From: Sphingobium sp. KCTC 72723 | Lineage (GTDB): Bacteria > Pseudomonadota > Alphaproteobacteria > Sphingomonadales > Sphingomonadaceae | Direction: 5' to 3' | Assembly: GCF_014280435.1 (NCBI RefSeq) | Contig: NZ_CP060388.1 | Coordinates: 744,001-808,000, forward strand | Length of the DNA: 64,000 nt | In this document: positions 9,310-17,510 of the stretch, piece after piece | Position numbering within the stretch: the first letter of the stretch is position 1 | Layout of the letters: every line of letters begins with the position of its first letter | Made by a program: the position numbers and the translations under genes | The notes under the pieces: generated by a model | Told to the model about the DNA's origin: nothing | The model's database searches: none | What the model saw: the letters and a program-made list of their open reading frames with translations, nothing else

Positions 9310-9469
9310 TGCGCAGCAAATGATGGAGGGGTGTCATACTATCGGTGATACGCACCCCCTTCAATCTGGCACATGGCCATCCATCGCCACCCCCAAACCC
9401 CAATCCCCGTCCATCGGCCAAATGCCCTACTGGCGTTGCTCTCCATGCCCGGCTAAAGACGCAGCCCTG

Positions 9470-10195
9470 ATGCATCGTTTCGCCAATCCCGCCCGCTTCC
9501 TCCAGATCGCCCGTCCGTTGACGGGCTGGCTGTTCTGGCCGGGCCTTCTCCTGTTGCTTGCGGGCGCGGGATGCGGCCTGTTCCTGACGCCTGCCGATTA
9601 TCTTCAGGGGCAGACGGTGCGCATCCTCTATATCCACGTTCCCGCCGCATGGCTGGGCATGGGCGGCTGGACCGGCATCGCCATCGCCGCGCTGATGCAA
9701 CTGGTGTGGCGGCACCCGCTGGCCGCCGTCGCGGGCCGCGCCATCGCCGCGCCCGGCGCGCTGTTCACGGCCATCTGCCTTGCCACCGGCTCCATCTGGG
9801 GCCGCCCGACCTGGGGAACATGGTGGGAATGGGACGGGCGGATGACCTCCATGCTCGTCCTGCTGTTCCTCTATCTTGGCTATATCGCGCTGGCCAACGC
9901 CAGCGCGCGCGAAGGGCAGCAGGGCGGCGTCAGCAATGTCACGGCCATTTTCGGCCTGGTCGGCGCGATCAACATTCCCATCATCAACCGTTCGGTCGTG
10001 TGGTGGAACAGCCTGCATCAGGGACCGTCGATCACCATGCGCGGGTCCAGCATCGACATGGCGCTGCTCTGGCCGCTTGGCCTCACTTTGCTTGGCTTCA
10101 CGCTCTGGTTCGGCGCGATCGTGCTGATGCGGATGCGGGCCATATTGGCGCAGAACAAGGTGGAGGCGCGGCTCCAGCGTCTCGCCAGAGGATAG
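9470..10195 (+). CDS. ccmC: Heme exporter protein CcmC
   Basis: A 241-residue, six-helix inner-membrane protein of System I cytochrome c maturation. The periplasmic tryptophan-rich motif GRPTWGTWWEWD near residue 115 and the flanking conserved histidines (YIHVPAAWLG near 48 and the HQGPSI segment near 178) bind heme and pass it to CcmE. The start MHRFANPARFLQ at 9470 gives the normal family length; the longer open frame from 9320 is rejected. First gene of ccmC-D-E-F-G-H-I; the ABC genes ccmA and ccmB are not in this window. Confidence 0.95.
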   Translation: MHRFANPARFLQIARPLTGWLFWPGLLLLLAGAGCGLFLTPADYLQGQTVRILYIHVPAAWLGMGGWTGIAIAALMQLVWRHPLAAVAGRAIAAPGALFTAICLATGSIWGRPTWGTWWEWDGRMTSMLVLLFLYLGYIALANASAREGQQGGVSNVTAIFGLVGAINIPIINRSVVWWNSLHQGPSITMRGSSIDMALLWPLGLTLLGFTLWFGAIVLMRMRAILAQNKVEARLQRLARG

Positions 10196-10199
10196 AGCC

Positions 10200-10331
10200 A
10201 TGAACCAGTGGACCTTCGTTATCGCGGCCTATGGCGTGACCCTGATCGGCACGGCACTGGTCAGCTGGCTGAGCTGGCGGGCGATGCGCAACGCCGAAAC
10301 ACAGGCCGAAAAGCTGACCAACCGCCCATGA
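10200..10331 (+). CDS. ccmD: Heme exporter protein CcmD (43 aa)
   Basis: A short gene 4 bp after ccmC. It encodes 43 residues with one transmembrane helix (TFVIAAYGVTLIGTALVSW) followed by a basic, charged cytoplasmic tail (RAMRNAETQAEKL), exactly the shape of CcmD, the small subunit that helps release holo-CcmE from the CcmABC complex. Position between ccmC and ccmE settles the call. Confidence 0.9.
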   Translation: MNQWTFVIAAYGVTLIGTALVSWLSWRAMRNAETQAEKLTNRP

Positions 10332-10341
10332 AAGCCCTGTC

Positions 10342-10788
10342 ATGAAGGCCAAGCATCAACGCCTCATCCTCGTCCTCGCCGCGCTGGTCGCGGTGATCGG
10401 CGCGGGCCTGCTCGCGGCGTCCGCGCTGAAAGATGAAGCGGCCTATTTCTACGCGCCCGGCGATGTAAAGACCAAGGGGGTAGAACCCGGCAAGGCCATT
10501 CGCCTGGGCGGCATGGTGGTCAGGAACAGCCTCAAACGCGCGCCCGACGGCGTGACCATCCGCTTCGACGTCACCGATGGCAAGGCGACTGTTCCCGCCA
10601 CCTTCAGCGGCATCGCGCCGGACCTGTTCAAGGAGGGCAGCGGCGTCGTGGCCGAAGGATCGTTCGACACGCACGGCACCTTCATCGCCACCAACCTGCT
10701 CGCCAAGCATGACGAACGCTACATGCCCCGCGAACTGGAAGGCATGACCTACAACGAAACCACCCGGCAAATGCAGGTGGAGCCGTGA
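10342..10788 (+). CDS. ccmE: Cytochrome c maturation heme chaperone CcmE
   Basis: A 148-residue periplasmic heme chaperone anchored by an N-terminal helix (residues 8-26). The OB-fold core runs from about 45 to 120. The heme-attaching motif LAKHDERYMP carries His123 for covalent heme binding and Tyr127 as axial ligand, matching E. coli LAKHDENY. Ten bp after ccmD. Confidence 0.95.
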   Translation: MKAKHQRLILVLAALVAVIGAGLLAASALKDEAAYFYAPGDVKTKGVEPGKAIRLGGMVVRNSLKRAPDGVTIRFDVTDGKATVPATFSGIAPDLFKEGSGVVAEGSFDTHGTFIATNLLAKHDERYMPRELEGMTYNETTRQMQVEP

Positions 10789-10823
10789 GCGTCAACATCT
10801 GCCCCCACCATTCCCATCACTAC

Positions 10824-10904
10824 CGTCATCCCAGCGAAGGCTGGGATCTCCCTTTCTTTCTGCGACGCCAGAAAAGAGAGATGCCAGCCTGCGCTGGCAT
10901 GACG
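10824..10904. repeat. REP-like inverted repeat pair inside the ccm cluster
   Basis: Two palindromes (cccagcgaaggctggg and gccagcctgcgctggc) in inverted orientation fill the gap between ccmE and ccmF, bracketed by cgtcat and atgacg. It is the only sizeable gap in an otherwise tightly packed operon. Confidence 0.75.
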
Positions 10905-10927
10905 GTAATGCCAAAGGGCCAGCCCGC

Positions 10928-12853
10928 ATGATCGCTGAAACCGGCCTCGCCGCGCTCTGGCTCGCCGCCGCGCTTGCGCTGCTGCAACTCGTCCTCGCCT
11001 TTGCGGGCCTCAAAGGCGACAAGCCCGACCTGCTCGCTGCCGTCCGTCCCGCCGCCGTGGCGCAGGGGGTGCTGACCGCCGTCGCCTTCATCGCGCTCAT
11101 CACCCTGTTCATGCGCTCGGACATGTCGGTGCTGCTGGTCGCCTCAAACAGCCATTCGGCCAAGCCCTGGCTCTACAAATTCGCCGGAACCTGGGGCAAT
11201 CATGAAGGCTCCATGCTGCTGTGGGTTACGGTCATGGGCGTGGCCGGGGCCGCCGTCGCCCTGTTCGAGCGCGCCTTGCGCCGCGACACCCATATGGCGA
11301 CGCTGGGCGGACAGGCGGCCATATCGCTGGGCTTCTACGCCTTCCTGCTTTTCTCCTCCAATCCCTTCGCCCGCATCACGCCTGCGCCAGCGGACGGGCA
11401 GGGGCTGAACCCCCTGCTGCAAGACCCCGGCCTCGCCTTCCATCCGCCCACGCTTTATCTCGGCTATGTCGGGCTGTCGGTGGCCTTCTCCTTCGCCATC
11501 GGCGCGCTGCTGACGCGGCAGGTGGACGCTGCCTTCGCCCGCGCCATGCGGCCATGGGTGCTGGGCGCATGGGTGCTGCTGACTTTGGGCATCACGGCGG
11601 GCAGCTATTGGGCCTATTATGAACTGGGCTGGGGCGGCTGGTGGTTCTGGGATCCGGTGGAGAACGCCTCGCTCATGCCATGGCTCGCCGCGACGGCCTT
11701 GCTCCACAGCGTCACTGTGCTGGCCACCCGCGACGCGCTGCGCGCCTGGACGGTGATGCTGGCCGTGGTCGCTTTCTCCATGTCGATGGTCGGCACTTTC
11801 CTCGTCCGTTCCGGCATCCTGACCAGCGTTCACGCCTTCGCCGTCGATCCGACACGGGGCAGCTTCATTCTCGGTCTGCTCGCTCTCTATATCGGCGGCG
11901 CGCTCGCCTTGTTCGGCTGGCGCATCGGCGCAGTCCGCGAAGGCGCGCCGTTCGAACTGGTCAGCCGCGAAACCATGTTGGTCATCAACAACCTGCTGCT
12001 CACCGTCATATTGGGCCTCGTCCTCATCGGCACGCTTTATCCGCTGATGACCGAAGCGTTCGGGCATAAGGTGTCGGTCGGCGCGCCCTATTTCGACCGG
12101 ATCGCCGGGCCGATCGCGCTGGCGCTGATGATCGCCATGGCCGTCGGCCCGCTCGTCCGCTGGCGCAGGGACAGGCCGATACAAGTTACCAAACGTTTGT
12201 TCGGTTTTTTCGCCATATTGATCACTATGTCCATCTTGCTGTCTATTTTGGCATGGGACCGCATCGGCATCCTGCCCTTCCTTGGCCTCGTCATCGCAGT
12301 GGCGGTGGGGGTCGCCAGCCTCGCGCCGCTGTGGAAACGCAACCTGCGCCGCACCCCCTTGTTCACCTATGGCATGGTCATCGCCCATCTGGGCTGCGCC
12401 GTCAGCTTAGGCGGCATGGCCAGCGACTCCGCCTTCACCGTGGAAAAGCTGGTCGCCGCTCGCCCCGGCGACACGATCCAGACCGCCGACTGGACCCTGC
12501 GCTTCGTCCAGATCGCGCCGATCGCGGGCGACAACTGGACCGCGCTGCAAGCCGATATGGAAGTCCGCCGGGGCGGCGCGCCAGTGATGATCCACCCGCA
12601 GTCGCGCTTCTTCACTTCACCCCCCACCACGACCAGCGAAGCGGCCCTGCTCACCCGCTGGAACGGCCAGCTTTACGTCGTGCTGGGCGAAGAGGTCGAA
12701 GGCGGCCGGTGGCAGGTCCGCATCTGGTGGAAGCCGTTCGTCACCTTCATCTGGCTGGGCGGTGTCATGATCGCGCTGGGTGGCGCACTGGCGCTGCTGG
12801 GCCGCGAACGGCGCGGCTGGCTGATGAAATTCCGGGCGAGGCAGGCGGCATGA
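10928..12853 (+). CDS. ccmF: Heme lyase CcmF
   Basis: A 641-residue polytopic protein, the core of the heme lyase that ligates heme from holo-CcmE to apocytochrome c. The tryptophan-rich motif WGGWWFWDPVENASLMPW near residue 235 and the conserved CcmF_C domain (about 310-640) are present, with many transmembrane helices and periplasmic histidines. A 139-bp gap containing palindromic repeats separates it from ccmE; its stop overlaps the ccmG start by 4 bp (ATGA). Confidence 0.95.
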   Translation: MIAETGLAALWLAAALALLQLVLAFAGLKGDKPDLLAAVRPAAVAQGVLTAVAFIALITLFMRSDMSVLLVASNSHSAKPWLYKFAGTWGNHEGSMLLWVTVMGVAGAAVALFERALRRDTHMATLGGQAAISLGFYAFLLFSSNPFARITPAPADGQGLNPLLQDPGLAFHPPTLYLGYVGLSVAFSFAIGALLTRQVDAAFARAMRPWVLGAWVLLTLGITAGSYWAYYELGWGGWWFWDPVENASLMPWLAATALLHSVTVLATRDALRAWTVMLAVVAFSMSMVGTFLVRSGILTSVHAFAVDPTRGSFILGLLALYIGGALALFGWRIGAVREGAPFELVSRETMLVINNLLLTVILGLVLIGTLYPLMTEAFGHKVSVGAPYFDRIAGPIALALMIAMAVGPLVRWRRDRPIQVTKRLFGFFAILITMSILLSILAWDRIGILPFLGLVIAVAVGVASLAPLWKRNLRRTPLFTYGMVIAHLGCAVSLGGMASDSAFTVEKLVAARPGDTIQTADWTLRFVQIAPIAGDNWTALQADMEVRRGGAPVMIHPQSRFFTSPPTTTSEAALLTRWNGQLYVVLGEEVEGGRWQVRIWWKPFVTFIWLGGVMIALGGALALLGRERRGWLMKFRARQAA

Positions 12854-13377
12854 GGACGCTGCTGATCTGGCTGCCGCTGGCGCTTTTCCTGGCCTTCATC
12901 GCCCTGTTCGCCAGCGGGCTTTTCCAGCCCGACGACCGGGTCATCCACTCGCGCCTGGTGGGTCAGCCACTTCCCGCCTTCACGCTCCCCGCCGCCGCCA
13001 GCGATCGCCCGTCGCTCGCCAGCGCGCAACTCGCCACTGGCCAGCCGCGCCTGCTCAACATCTTCGCCAGCTGGTGCGTCCCCTGCGCCGCCGAAGCGCC
13101 CCAGCTCGAAGCCCTCAAGGCCGCAGGCGCCCGGATCGACGCCATCGCCATCCGCGACGCCCGGCCCGATGTCGACGCTTTCCTCAGGCGCAACGGCAAT
13201 CCCTACGCCCGTATCGGCCTCGACGCGCGCAGTGCGGTCCAGATCGCGCTCGGCTCGTCCGGCGTCCCCGAAACCTTCGTCATCGATGGGCAGGGCCGCA
13301 TCGCCTACCAGCATATCGGCGACATCCGCGCCGACGATGTGCCGATGCTGCTGGACCGTCTAAGGGCCGCGCAATGA
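12850..13377 (+). CDS. ccmG: Thiol:disulfide interchange protein CcmG/DsbE
   Basis: A 175-residue periplasmic thioredoxin-like protein tethered by an N-terminal helix (residues 4-23). The active site WCVPC (Cys76, Cys79) lies in FASWCVPCAAEAP, and SGVPETFVID contains the cis-Pro loop. It keeps apocytochrome CXXCH cysteines reduced for heme attachment. It overlaps ccmF by ATGA and ccmH by ATGA. Confidence 0.94.
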   Translation: MRTLLIWLPLALFLAFIALFASGLFQPDDRVIHSRLVGQPLPAFTLPAAASDRPSLASAQLATGQPRLLNIFASWCVPCAAEAPQLEALKAAGARIDAIAIRDARPDVDAFLRRNGNPYARIGLDARSAVQIALGSSGVPETFVIDGQGRIAYQHIGDIRADDVPMLLDRLRAAQ

Positions 13378-13784
13378 AGCTGATCTTCGCGCTCCTCCTC
13401 GCGCTGCTGGCCACCCCGCTCGCCGCCCAGACAGCTTTGCCGCCCGCCCCCTGGGCCGATCGCCAGATCGCCGATCCGGCGCTGGAACGTAAAGCCAAGA
13501 CGCTGATGGAAACCATCCGCTGCCTCACCTGCCAGAGCCAGTCGATCGCCGACAGCAATGCCAGCATGGCCGGCGACATGCGCTCGCAAATTCGTGAACG
13601 GATCATGGCGGGCGAACAACCCGAAGCGATCCGCGCCTGGTTGATCGCCCGCTATGGTGATTGGGTCAGCTACGAACCGACCACCGCGCCGATCCTCTGG
13701 CCGCTTTGGGCCGCCCCGCTGATCCTGCTGGGCCTTGGCCTGATGCTGCTGCGCGGCCGGATCAAACGAAAGGCACGCCCATGA
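13374..13784 (+). CDS. ccmH: Cytochrome c-type biogenesis protein CcmH (CcmL-type)
   Basis: A 136-residue protein with a signal peptide (LLATPLAAQ), a three-helix periplasmic domain with the redox motif RCLTCQSQSI (Cys50, Cys53), a C-terminal helix and a basic tail. This is the short CcmH/CcmL/CycL form; the TPR part that is fused in E. coli CcmH is encoded separately by the next gene. It handles apocytochrome thiol reduction together with CcmG. Confidence 0.93.
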   Translation: MKLIFALLLALLATPLAAQTALPPAPWADRQIADPALERKAKTLMETIRCLTCQSQSIADSNASMAGDMRSQIRERIMAGEQPEAIRAWLIARYGDWVSYEPTTAPILWPLWAAPLILLGLGLMLLRGRIKRKARP

Positions 13785-14422
13785 CCGGCTGGTTGATCGC
13801 CCTTGGCCTTGTCGCACTGACCTTCCTCGCGCTGCTGCTCATTGGCCGCATCCCCCGCGCGGCCCGCGAAATCACCGCCGCTGCCCTGCTGCTCGGCCTC
13901 GCCGGTTACGCTTGGCAGGGCAATCCCGGCCTCGCAGGCGCACCGCGATCGGTCACGCACACAGAAGGCCAGTTCGACGAACAACTGGCCCAGCAAAGAC
14001 GCGGCCTGGCCGAACGCTATGGTCCCGCCGCCCAATGGCTGGTCATGTCCGACGGCCTTGGGCGTCAGGGTAAGACGAAGGACGCTGCCAATATCCTGCT
14101 GTCGGGCCTTCGCCAGACGCCCGGCGACGCCAATCTGTGGCTGGGCCTTGGCAATGCGCTGGTCGCCCATGCCGATGGCGTCGTGTCCCCCGGCGCGGAC
14201 TTCGCCTATCGCCGCGCCCTGGCACTCGACCCGGACGGGCCAGCGCCCCGCTATTTCTACGGCCTCGCCCTTGCCCGCAACGGCCAGTTACAGGCCGCCC
14301 GCGACCTGTGGGCGCCGCTCGCCGCCAGCGCGCCGCAGGGCAGTCAGGTAAAGGCGGAACTGGACGCCAACATAGCCCGCATCGACGCCATGCTGGCTGG
14401 CCGCGCCCCTGCTGCCCCCTGA
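13781..14422 (+). CDS. ccmI: Cytochrome c biogenesis TPR protein CcmI
   Basis: 213 residues with two N-terminal membrane helices (residues 3-20 and 30-43) and a TPR domain (about 85-205; LSGLRQTPGDANLWLGLGNAL, FAYRRALALDPDGPAPRY). CcmI/CycH captures the C-terminal helix of apocytochrome c and presents it to the heme lyase. It overlaps ccmH by ATGA and closes the operon. Shorter than some CcmI proteins (about 300-400 aa), but similar short forms occur. Confidence 0.85.
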   Translation: MTGWLIALGLVALTFLALLLIGRIPRAAREITAAALLLGLAGYAWQGNPGLAGAPRSVTHTEGQFDEQLAQQRRGLAERYGPAAQWLVMSDGLGRQGKTKDAANILLSGLRQTPGDANLWLGLGNALVAHADGVVSPGADFAYRRALALDPDGPAPRYFYGLALARNGQLQAARDLWAPLAASAPQGSQVKAELDANIARIDAMLAGRAPAAP

Positions 14423-14549
14423 CCCCAAAGGCCCGCATTGCGCGCCCCCGGTGGGCATGTTAGGGCGCGGCGGTTTGCGGGGTGCCGGGATTGTCCCGCA
14501 TCGTCTCTCATCGGATGTCGATACAGCATGACCATTCGGCTTTTCCTGC

Positions 14550-16478
14550 ATGGCTGACCTATTGCCCAATACCGCGCCAGCCTCCGGTGACGACGATCAT
14601 GGCGACCATGGCCACGCCCGGCAAAAGGCGACGCTCAAACTCGTCGTCGGTGCCATCGGCATCGTTTTCGGCGACATCGGCACCAGCCCGCTCTACGCTT
14701 TCCGCGAAACCTTCGCGGGCCATCATGTCCTGACGCTCGACCCCGACCATATATTGGGTGTCATCAGCCTGATGTTCTGGTCGATGATGCTGGTGGTGAC
14801 GCTGAAATATGTCAGCATCATCATGCGCGCCGATAACAAGGGCGAGGGCGGCAGCCTCGCCCTGCTGGCCCTCATCAACGGCCAGACAAAGACGCAGCGC
14901 TGGTCGCGCGGCATCGTGCTGCTGGGCGTGTTCGCCACGGCGCTATTCTACGGCGACTCGATGATCACGCCTGCCGTGTCGGTGCTGTCGGCGGTGGAGG
15001 GACTTGCGGTCTACAACCCCGCGCTTGCCCCCGCGATCATCCCGGTGGTCATCGTCATTCTGCTGGGCCTGTTCTGGATTCAGGGTTTGGGGACCAACAA
15101 GGTCGCGACTCTCTTCGGTCCGATCATGCTGCTCTATTTTCTGGTCATCGCCACGCTCGGCGTGCTGTCGATCGTCAAGACGCCGGGCATCCTGTTCGCC
15201 TTCAACCCCTATTGGGCGGTGATGTTCTTCGCGACTGATCCCTTGCCCGCCTTTCTGGCGCTGGGTTCGGTCGTGCTGGCGGTGACAGGCGCCGAAGCGC
15301 TCTATGCCGACATGGGCCATTTCGGCCGCAACCCGATCCGCGTGTCCTGGCTGTTCTTCGTGCTGCCCGCGCTGATCCTCAATTATATGGGGCAGGGCGC
15401 TTTGCTGTTCCGCGAAGGGGCAGAGGCACTGTCCAGCCCCTTCTACAATCTGGCTCCGCAATGGGCGCAATTGCCGCTGATCCTGCTGGCCACCATGGCC
15501 GCGATCATCGCGTCGCAAGCCGTCATATCCGGCGCTTTCTCGGTCACGCAGCAGGCGATCCAGCTCGGCTTCATGCCCCGCCTGCGCATCGCCCACACCA
15601 GCGCATCGACCGCTGGTCAGATCTACATTCCCCTCATCAACTGGGGTCTGATGGTCATGGTGATCCTGCTGGTGCTGACCTTCCGCACATCGTCCAACCT
15701 GACCGCCGCTTACGGGATCGCCGTGACCGGCGCGATGTTCATCGACAATGTGCTGCTGACGGTGGTGATCTACCGGCTGTGGAACTGGAAATGGTATTAT
15801 GCCGCCCCGGTGCTGGCGGTCTTCTACATCGTCGATGGCGCCTATCTGGCGGCCAACCTGACCAAGGTGCCGGATGGCGGCTGGTTCCCGTTGCTGATCG
15901 GTTTCGTCATCTTCACGCTGCTGACCACCTGGTCGCGTGGCCGTCGTCTGGTGCAGGATCGTCTGCGCGAAGCGGCAATGCCTATCCCGGTATTCGTCGC
16001 GTCCGCCGCCAACAGTGCGGTGCGCGTCCCCGGCACGGCAGTCTTCATGACATCCACGCCCGATGGCGTTCCCCACGCGCTGCTCCACAACCTCAAGCAC
16101 AACAAGGTGCTGCATGAGCGCGTCATCCTGCTGACCGTTAAGATCAGGGACGTGCCAGTGGTCGAAGATGATGGTCGCTGCAAGCTGGAGGATCTGGGGC
16201 GCGGTTTCTTCCGCATGGTGCTGCAATATGGCTTCATGCAGGAACCCGACGTTCCCGCCGCCCTCAAGAATGTGTCAGGCTGCGGTCAGGCGTTCAAGAT
16301 GATGGACACCAGCTTCTTCCTGGCACGCCAGACGCTGCTGCCCTCCGCCAAACCCGGTATGCCGTTGTGGCGCGAAAAAATCTTCGCCTGGATGCTGCGC
16401 AACGCGGAAAGCGCGATGGAATTTTTCCGCCTGCCCACCAACCGCGTCGTCGAACTGGGCAGCCAGGTCGAGATATAG
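14550..16478 (+). CDS. kup: KUP/HAK/KT family potassium uptake protein
   Basis: A 642-residue proton-coupled K+ symporter. After an acidic, His-rich N-tail the family signature [20 protein letters not shown] appears near residue 32, followed by about twelve helices ([38 protein letters not shown]) and a cytoplasmic C-terminal domain from about 455. 127 bp after ccmI with no recognised terminator between them, so an own promoter is likely but not identified. Confidence 0.95.
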   Translation: MADLLPNTAPASGDDDHGDHGHARQKATLKLVVGAIGIVFGDIGTSPLYAFRETFAGHHVLTLDPDHILGVISLMFWSMMLVVTLKYVSIIMRADNKGEGGSLALLALINGQTKTQRWSRGIVLLGVFATALFYGDSMITPAVSVLSAVEGLAVYNPALAPAIIPVVIVILLGLFWIQGLGTNKVATLFGPIMLLYFLVIATLGVLSIVKTPGILFAFNPYWAVMFFATDPLPAFLALGSVVLAVTGAEALYADMGHFGRNPIRVSWLFFVLPALILNYMGQGALLFREGAEALSSPFYNLAPQWAQLPLILLATMAAIIASQAVISGAFSVTQQAIQLGFMPRLRIAHTSASTAGQIYIPLINWGLMVMVILLVLTFRTSSNLTAAYGIAVTGAMFIDNVLLTVVIYRLWNWKWYYAAPVLAVFYIVDGAYLAANLTKVPDGGWFPLLIGFVIFTLLTTWSRGRRLVQDRLREAAMPIPVFVASAANSAVRVPGTAVFMTSTPDGVPHALLHNLKHNKVLHERVILLTVKIRDVPVVEDDGRCKLEDLGRGFFRMVLQYGFMQEPDVPAALKNVSGCGQAFKMMDTSFFLARQTLLPSAKPGMPLWREKIFAWMLRNAESAMEFFRLPTNRVVELGSQVEI

Positions 16479-16482
16479 AAAA

Positions 16483-16509
16483 GGGCGCGACCCTGGATGG
16501 ATCGCGCCC
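16483..16509. terminator. Hairpin between convergent kup and hsp20
   Basis: Perfect 8-bp stem gggcgcga (16483-16490) / tcgcgccc (16502-16509) with an 11-nt loop, 4 bp after the kup stop. It has no long T run on either side, so termination strength is uncertain. Confidence 0.55.
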
Positions 16510-16524
16510 GATTCAACGCGCCGG

Positions 16525-16992
16525 TCAGGCGGCGTCGCGGTCCTTGGCGGTGATTTCCACAAGCTGACCGCCGTTGATGGCGATCTTCTTGGGCTTCATC
16601 GCTTCGGGCACTTCGCGCAGCAGGTCGATGACAAGCAGACCATCGGCCAGATCGGCCTTTTCCACCCGCACGAAATCGGCCAGTTCGAACCGCCGCTCGA
16701 AACTGCGGTTGGCAATGCCGACATGCAGATATTTGGCGCGGTCGGCCGGCAATCCTTCATCCTTGCGCCCGATCACCTGGAGCAAATTCTGCTGCGCGGT
16801 GATGTCGATCTCATCGGGCCGAAAGCCGGCAACGGCCAGCGTCACGCGATAGCGATCCTCCGACAGGCGCTCGATATTGAAGGGCGGGTAATTGTCCCCC
16901 TGGCTCAGCCGCGCATTATTTTCGATCAGGTCGAACAGGCGATCAAAGCCAACGGTCGAACGGCGATAGGGTGTCAGGTCAAAAGCACGCAT
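16525..16992 (-). CDS. ibpA: Small heat-shock protein, Hsp20/IbpA family
   Basis: A 155-residue alpha-crystallin-type chaperone that holds unfolded proteins for refolding. The N-terminus MRAFDLTPYRRSTVGFDRLF is typical of alphaproteobacterial class A Hsp20; the crystallin domain runs from about residue 38 to 130 (YRVTLAVAGFRPDEI, FERRFELADFVRV), and the C-tail has the I-x-I-like KKIAING. The ATG at 16992 is chosen because the Shine-Dalgarno GGGAGA (complement of 17001-17006) is 8 nt away, whereas the ATG at 16998 would be only 2 nt away. A candidate heat-shock promoter and thermometer lie upstream. Confidence 0.93.
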   Translation of the reverse strand: MRAFDLTPYRRSTVGFDRLFDLIENNARLSQGDNYPPFNIERLSEDRYRVTLAVAGFRPDEIDITAQQNLLQVIGRKDEGLPADRAKYLHVGIANRSFERRFELADFVRVEKADLADGLLVIDLLREVPEAMKPKKIAINGGQLVEITAKDRDAA

Positions 16993-17085
16993 TGTCATAA
17001 TCTCCCAAAGAGCAAAATGAACAAACCGGACCCGAAATCGGCATCCGGCGATACAGCGTCCGACCCCATGTGGCGGCCGGACGAT
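16993..17085 (-). promoter_or_regulatory. Candidate ROSE-type RNA thermometer in hsp20 5' UTR
   Basis: Read on the minus strand, the leader just before hsp20 contains TTTTGCTCTTTGGGAGA. A U(U/C)GCU element facing the Shine-Dalgarno is the hallmark of ROSE elements that melt on heat shock. The flanking TTGTTCAT and ATGACAA can close the hairpin over the start codon, and an upstream hairpin (cgtccg/cggacg) fits the multi-hairpin ROSE layout. Folding was judged by eye only. Confidence 0.6.
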
Positions 17086-17089
17086 TTTG

Positions 17090-17117
17090 ATATGGTTTGG
17101 ACTTTGGGGGTTTCAAG
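17090..17117 (-). promoter_or_regulatory. Candidate RpoH (sigma-32) promoter of hsp20
   Basis: On the minus strand, CTTGAAA (complement of 17111-17117) is followed after 13 nt by AACCATAT (17097-17090), close to the sigma-32 consensus CTTGAAA-N13-CCCCATnT. It lies about 100 nt upstream of the hsp20 start, leaving room for the thermometer leader. Confidence 0.6.
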
Positions 17118-17195
17118 GGGCGCGAAAGGATGCGCTTTCGGGAAGCGGGGGTGGACCATTTGTCCCATCGCCAGGCGGATCGAAACCGGGTAACA

Positions 17196-17232
17196 AAAAA
17201 GCACCCGGATCGTGTTTTCACGATCCGGGTGC
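17196..17232 (-). terminator. Rho-independent terminator, minus orientation
   Basis: Perfect 14-bp stem gcacccggatcgtg (17201-17214) / cacgatccgggtgc (17219-17232), 4-nt loop. On the minus strand it is followed by TTTTTT, so it ends transcripts coming from higher coordinates. The only thing upstream on that strand is the structured region at 17.23-17.46 kb; hsp20 starts 200 bp further down. Confidence 0.85.
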
Positions 17233-17460
17233 TTCATGGACGATTGCTCGTCTCCCCCTTGGTCTGCCTCAACCGCTTCTCAGCCCCCTAAGCTCGAAGC
17301 GGGATGCAGTATCCCTGAACCACGGCCTTTTACCTGTGCTTCGAGTGTCTTGCTATGACCGTGGCGGGGCTGAGTCACGGGCAAAATCGGGGGCTAGTGA
17401 TTTTGCGCCGATGCCTGTGGCCGTGATGCAACAATCTGGCAATGCTTGCCGTTATCCCAC
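17196..17460 (-). ncRNA. Candidate structured noncoding RNA (unassigned; 6S-like shape possible)
   Basis: Between the divergent hsp20 and lolC genes there is no credible protein gene, yet the minus strand has nested complementarity: ctcagcccc pairs with ggggctgag, inside it ctcgaagc pairs with gcttcgag, and inside that gggat-actgc-atccc closes a hairpin; upstream, gcaaaatc/gattttgc and tcacgg/ccgtga form another arm. The perfect minus-oriented terminator at 17196-17232 ends this unit. One long interrupted hairpin about 100 nt long, followed by a terminator, recalls 6S RNA, but I cannot match a specific consensus. Strand is set by the T run; the 5' end is a guess. Confidence 0.5.
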
Positions 17461-17510
17461 GCTATGCCTAGACGATCAGCCTATCCCTTCACAAAGGCCA
17501 TCCGCGCCAC

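Larger units (their letters stand above)
8984..9469. other. Intergenic region between chrA and ccmC
   Basis: 486 bp with no convincing gene. It holds the upstream flank of chrA (minus strand), a palindromic repeat pair (9170-9257), a run of twelve G residues (9298-9309) and about 160 bp of ccmC upstream sequence. An open frame into ccmC begins at 9320, but the first 50 residues are not CcmC-like. Confidence 0.7.
16999..17510. other. Intergenic region between hsp20 and lolC
   Basis: 512 bp without a supported protein gene; short open frames here have no family character. It is filled by the hsp20 thermometer and promoter (16993-17117), the terminator (17196-17232), the candidate structured RNA (to about 17460) and the lolC leader. 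Confidence 0.7.

Noticed and set aside
9320..9469. N-terminal extension of CcmC
   Set aside because: The extra 50 residues have no membrane or family character, and start 9470 gives the normal CcmC length.
17196..17460. tmRNA or RNase P RNA at this locus
   Set aside because: A gggggctgag segment recalls the tmRNA 5' end, but TTCGAC, a tag ORF and the CCA end are missing; RNase P signatures are also absent.
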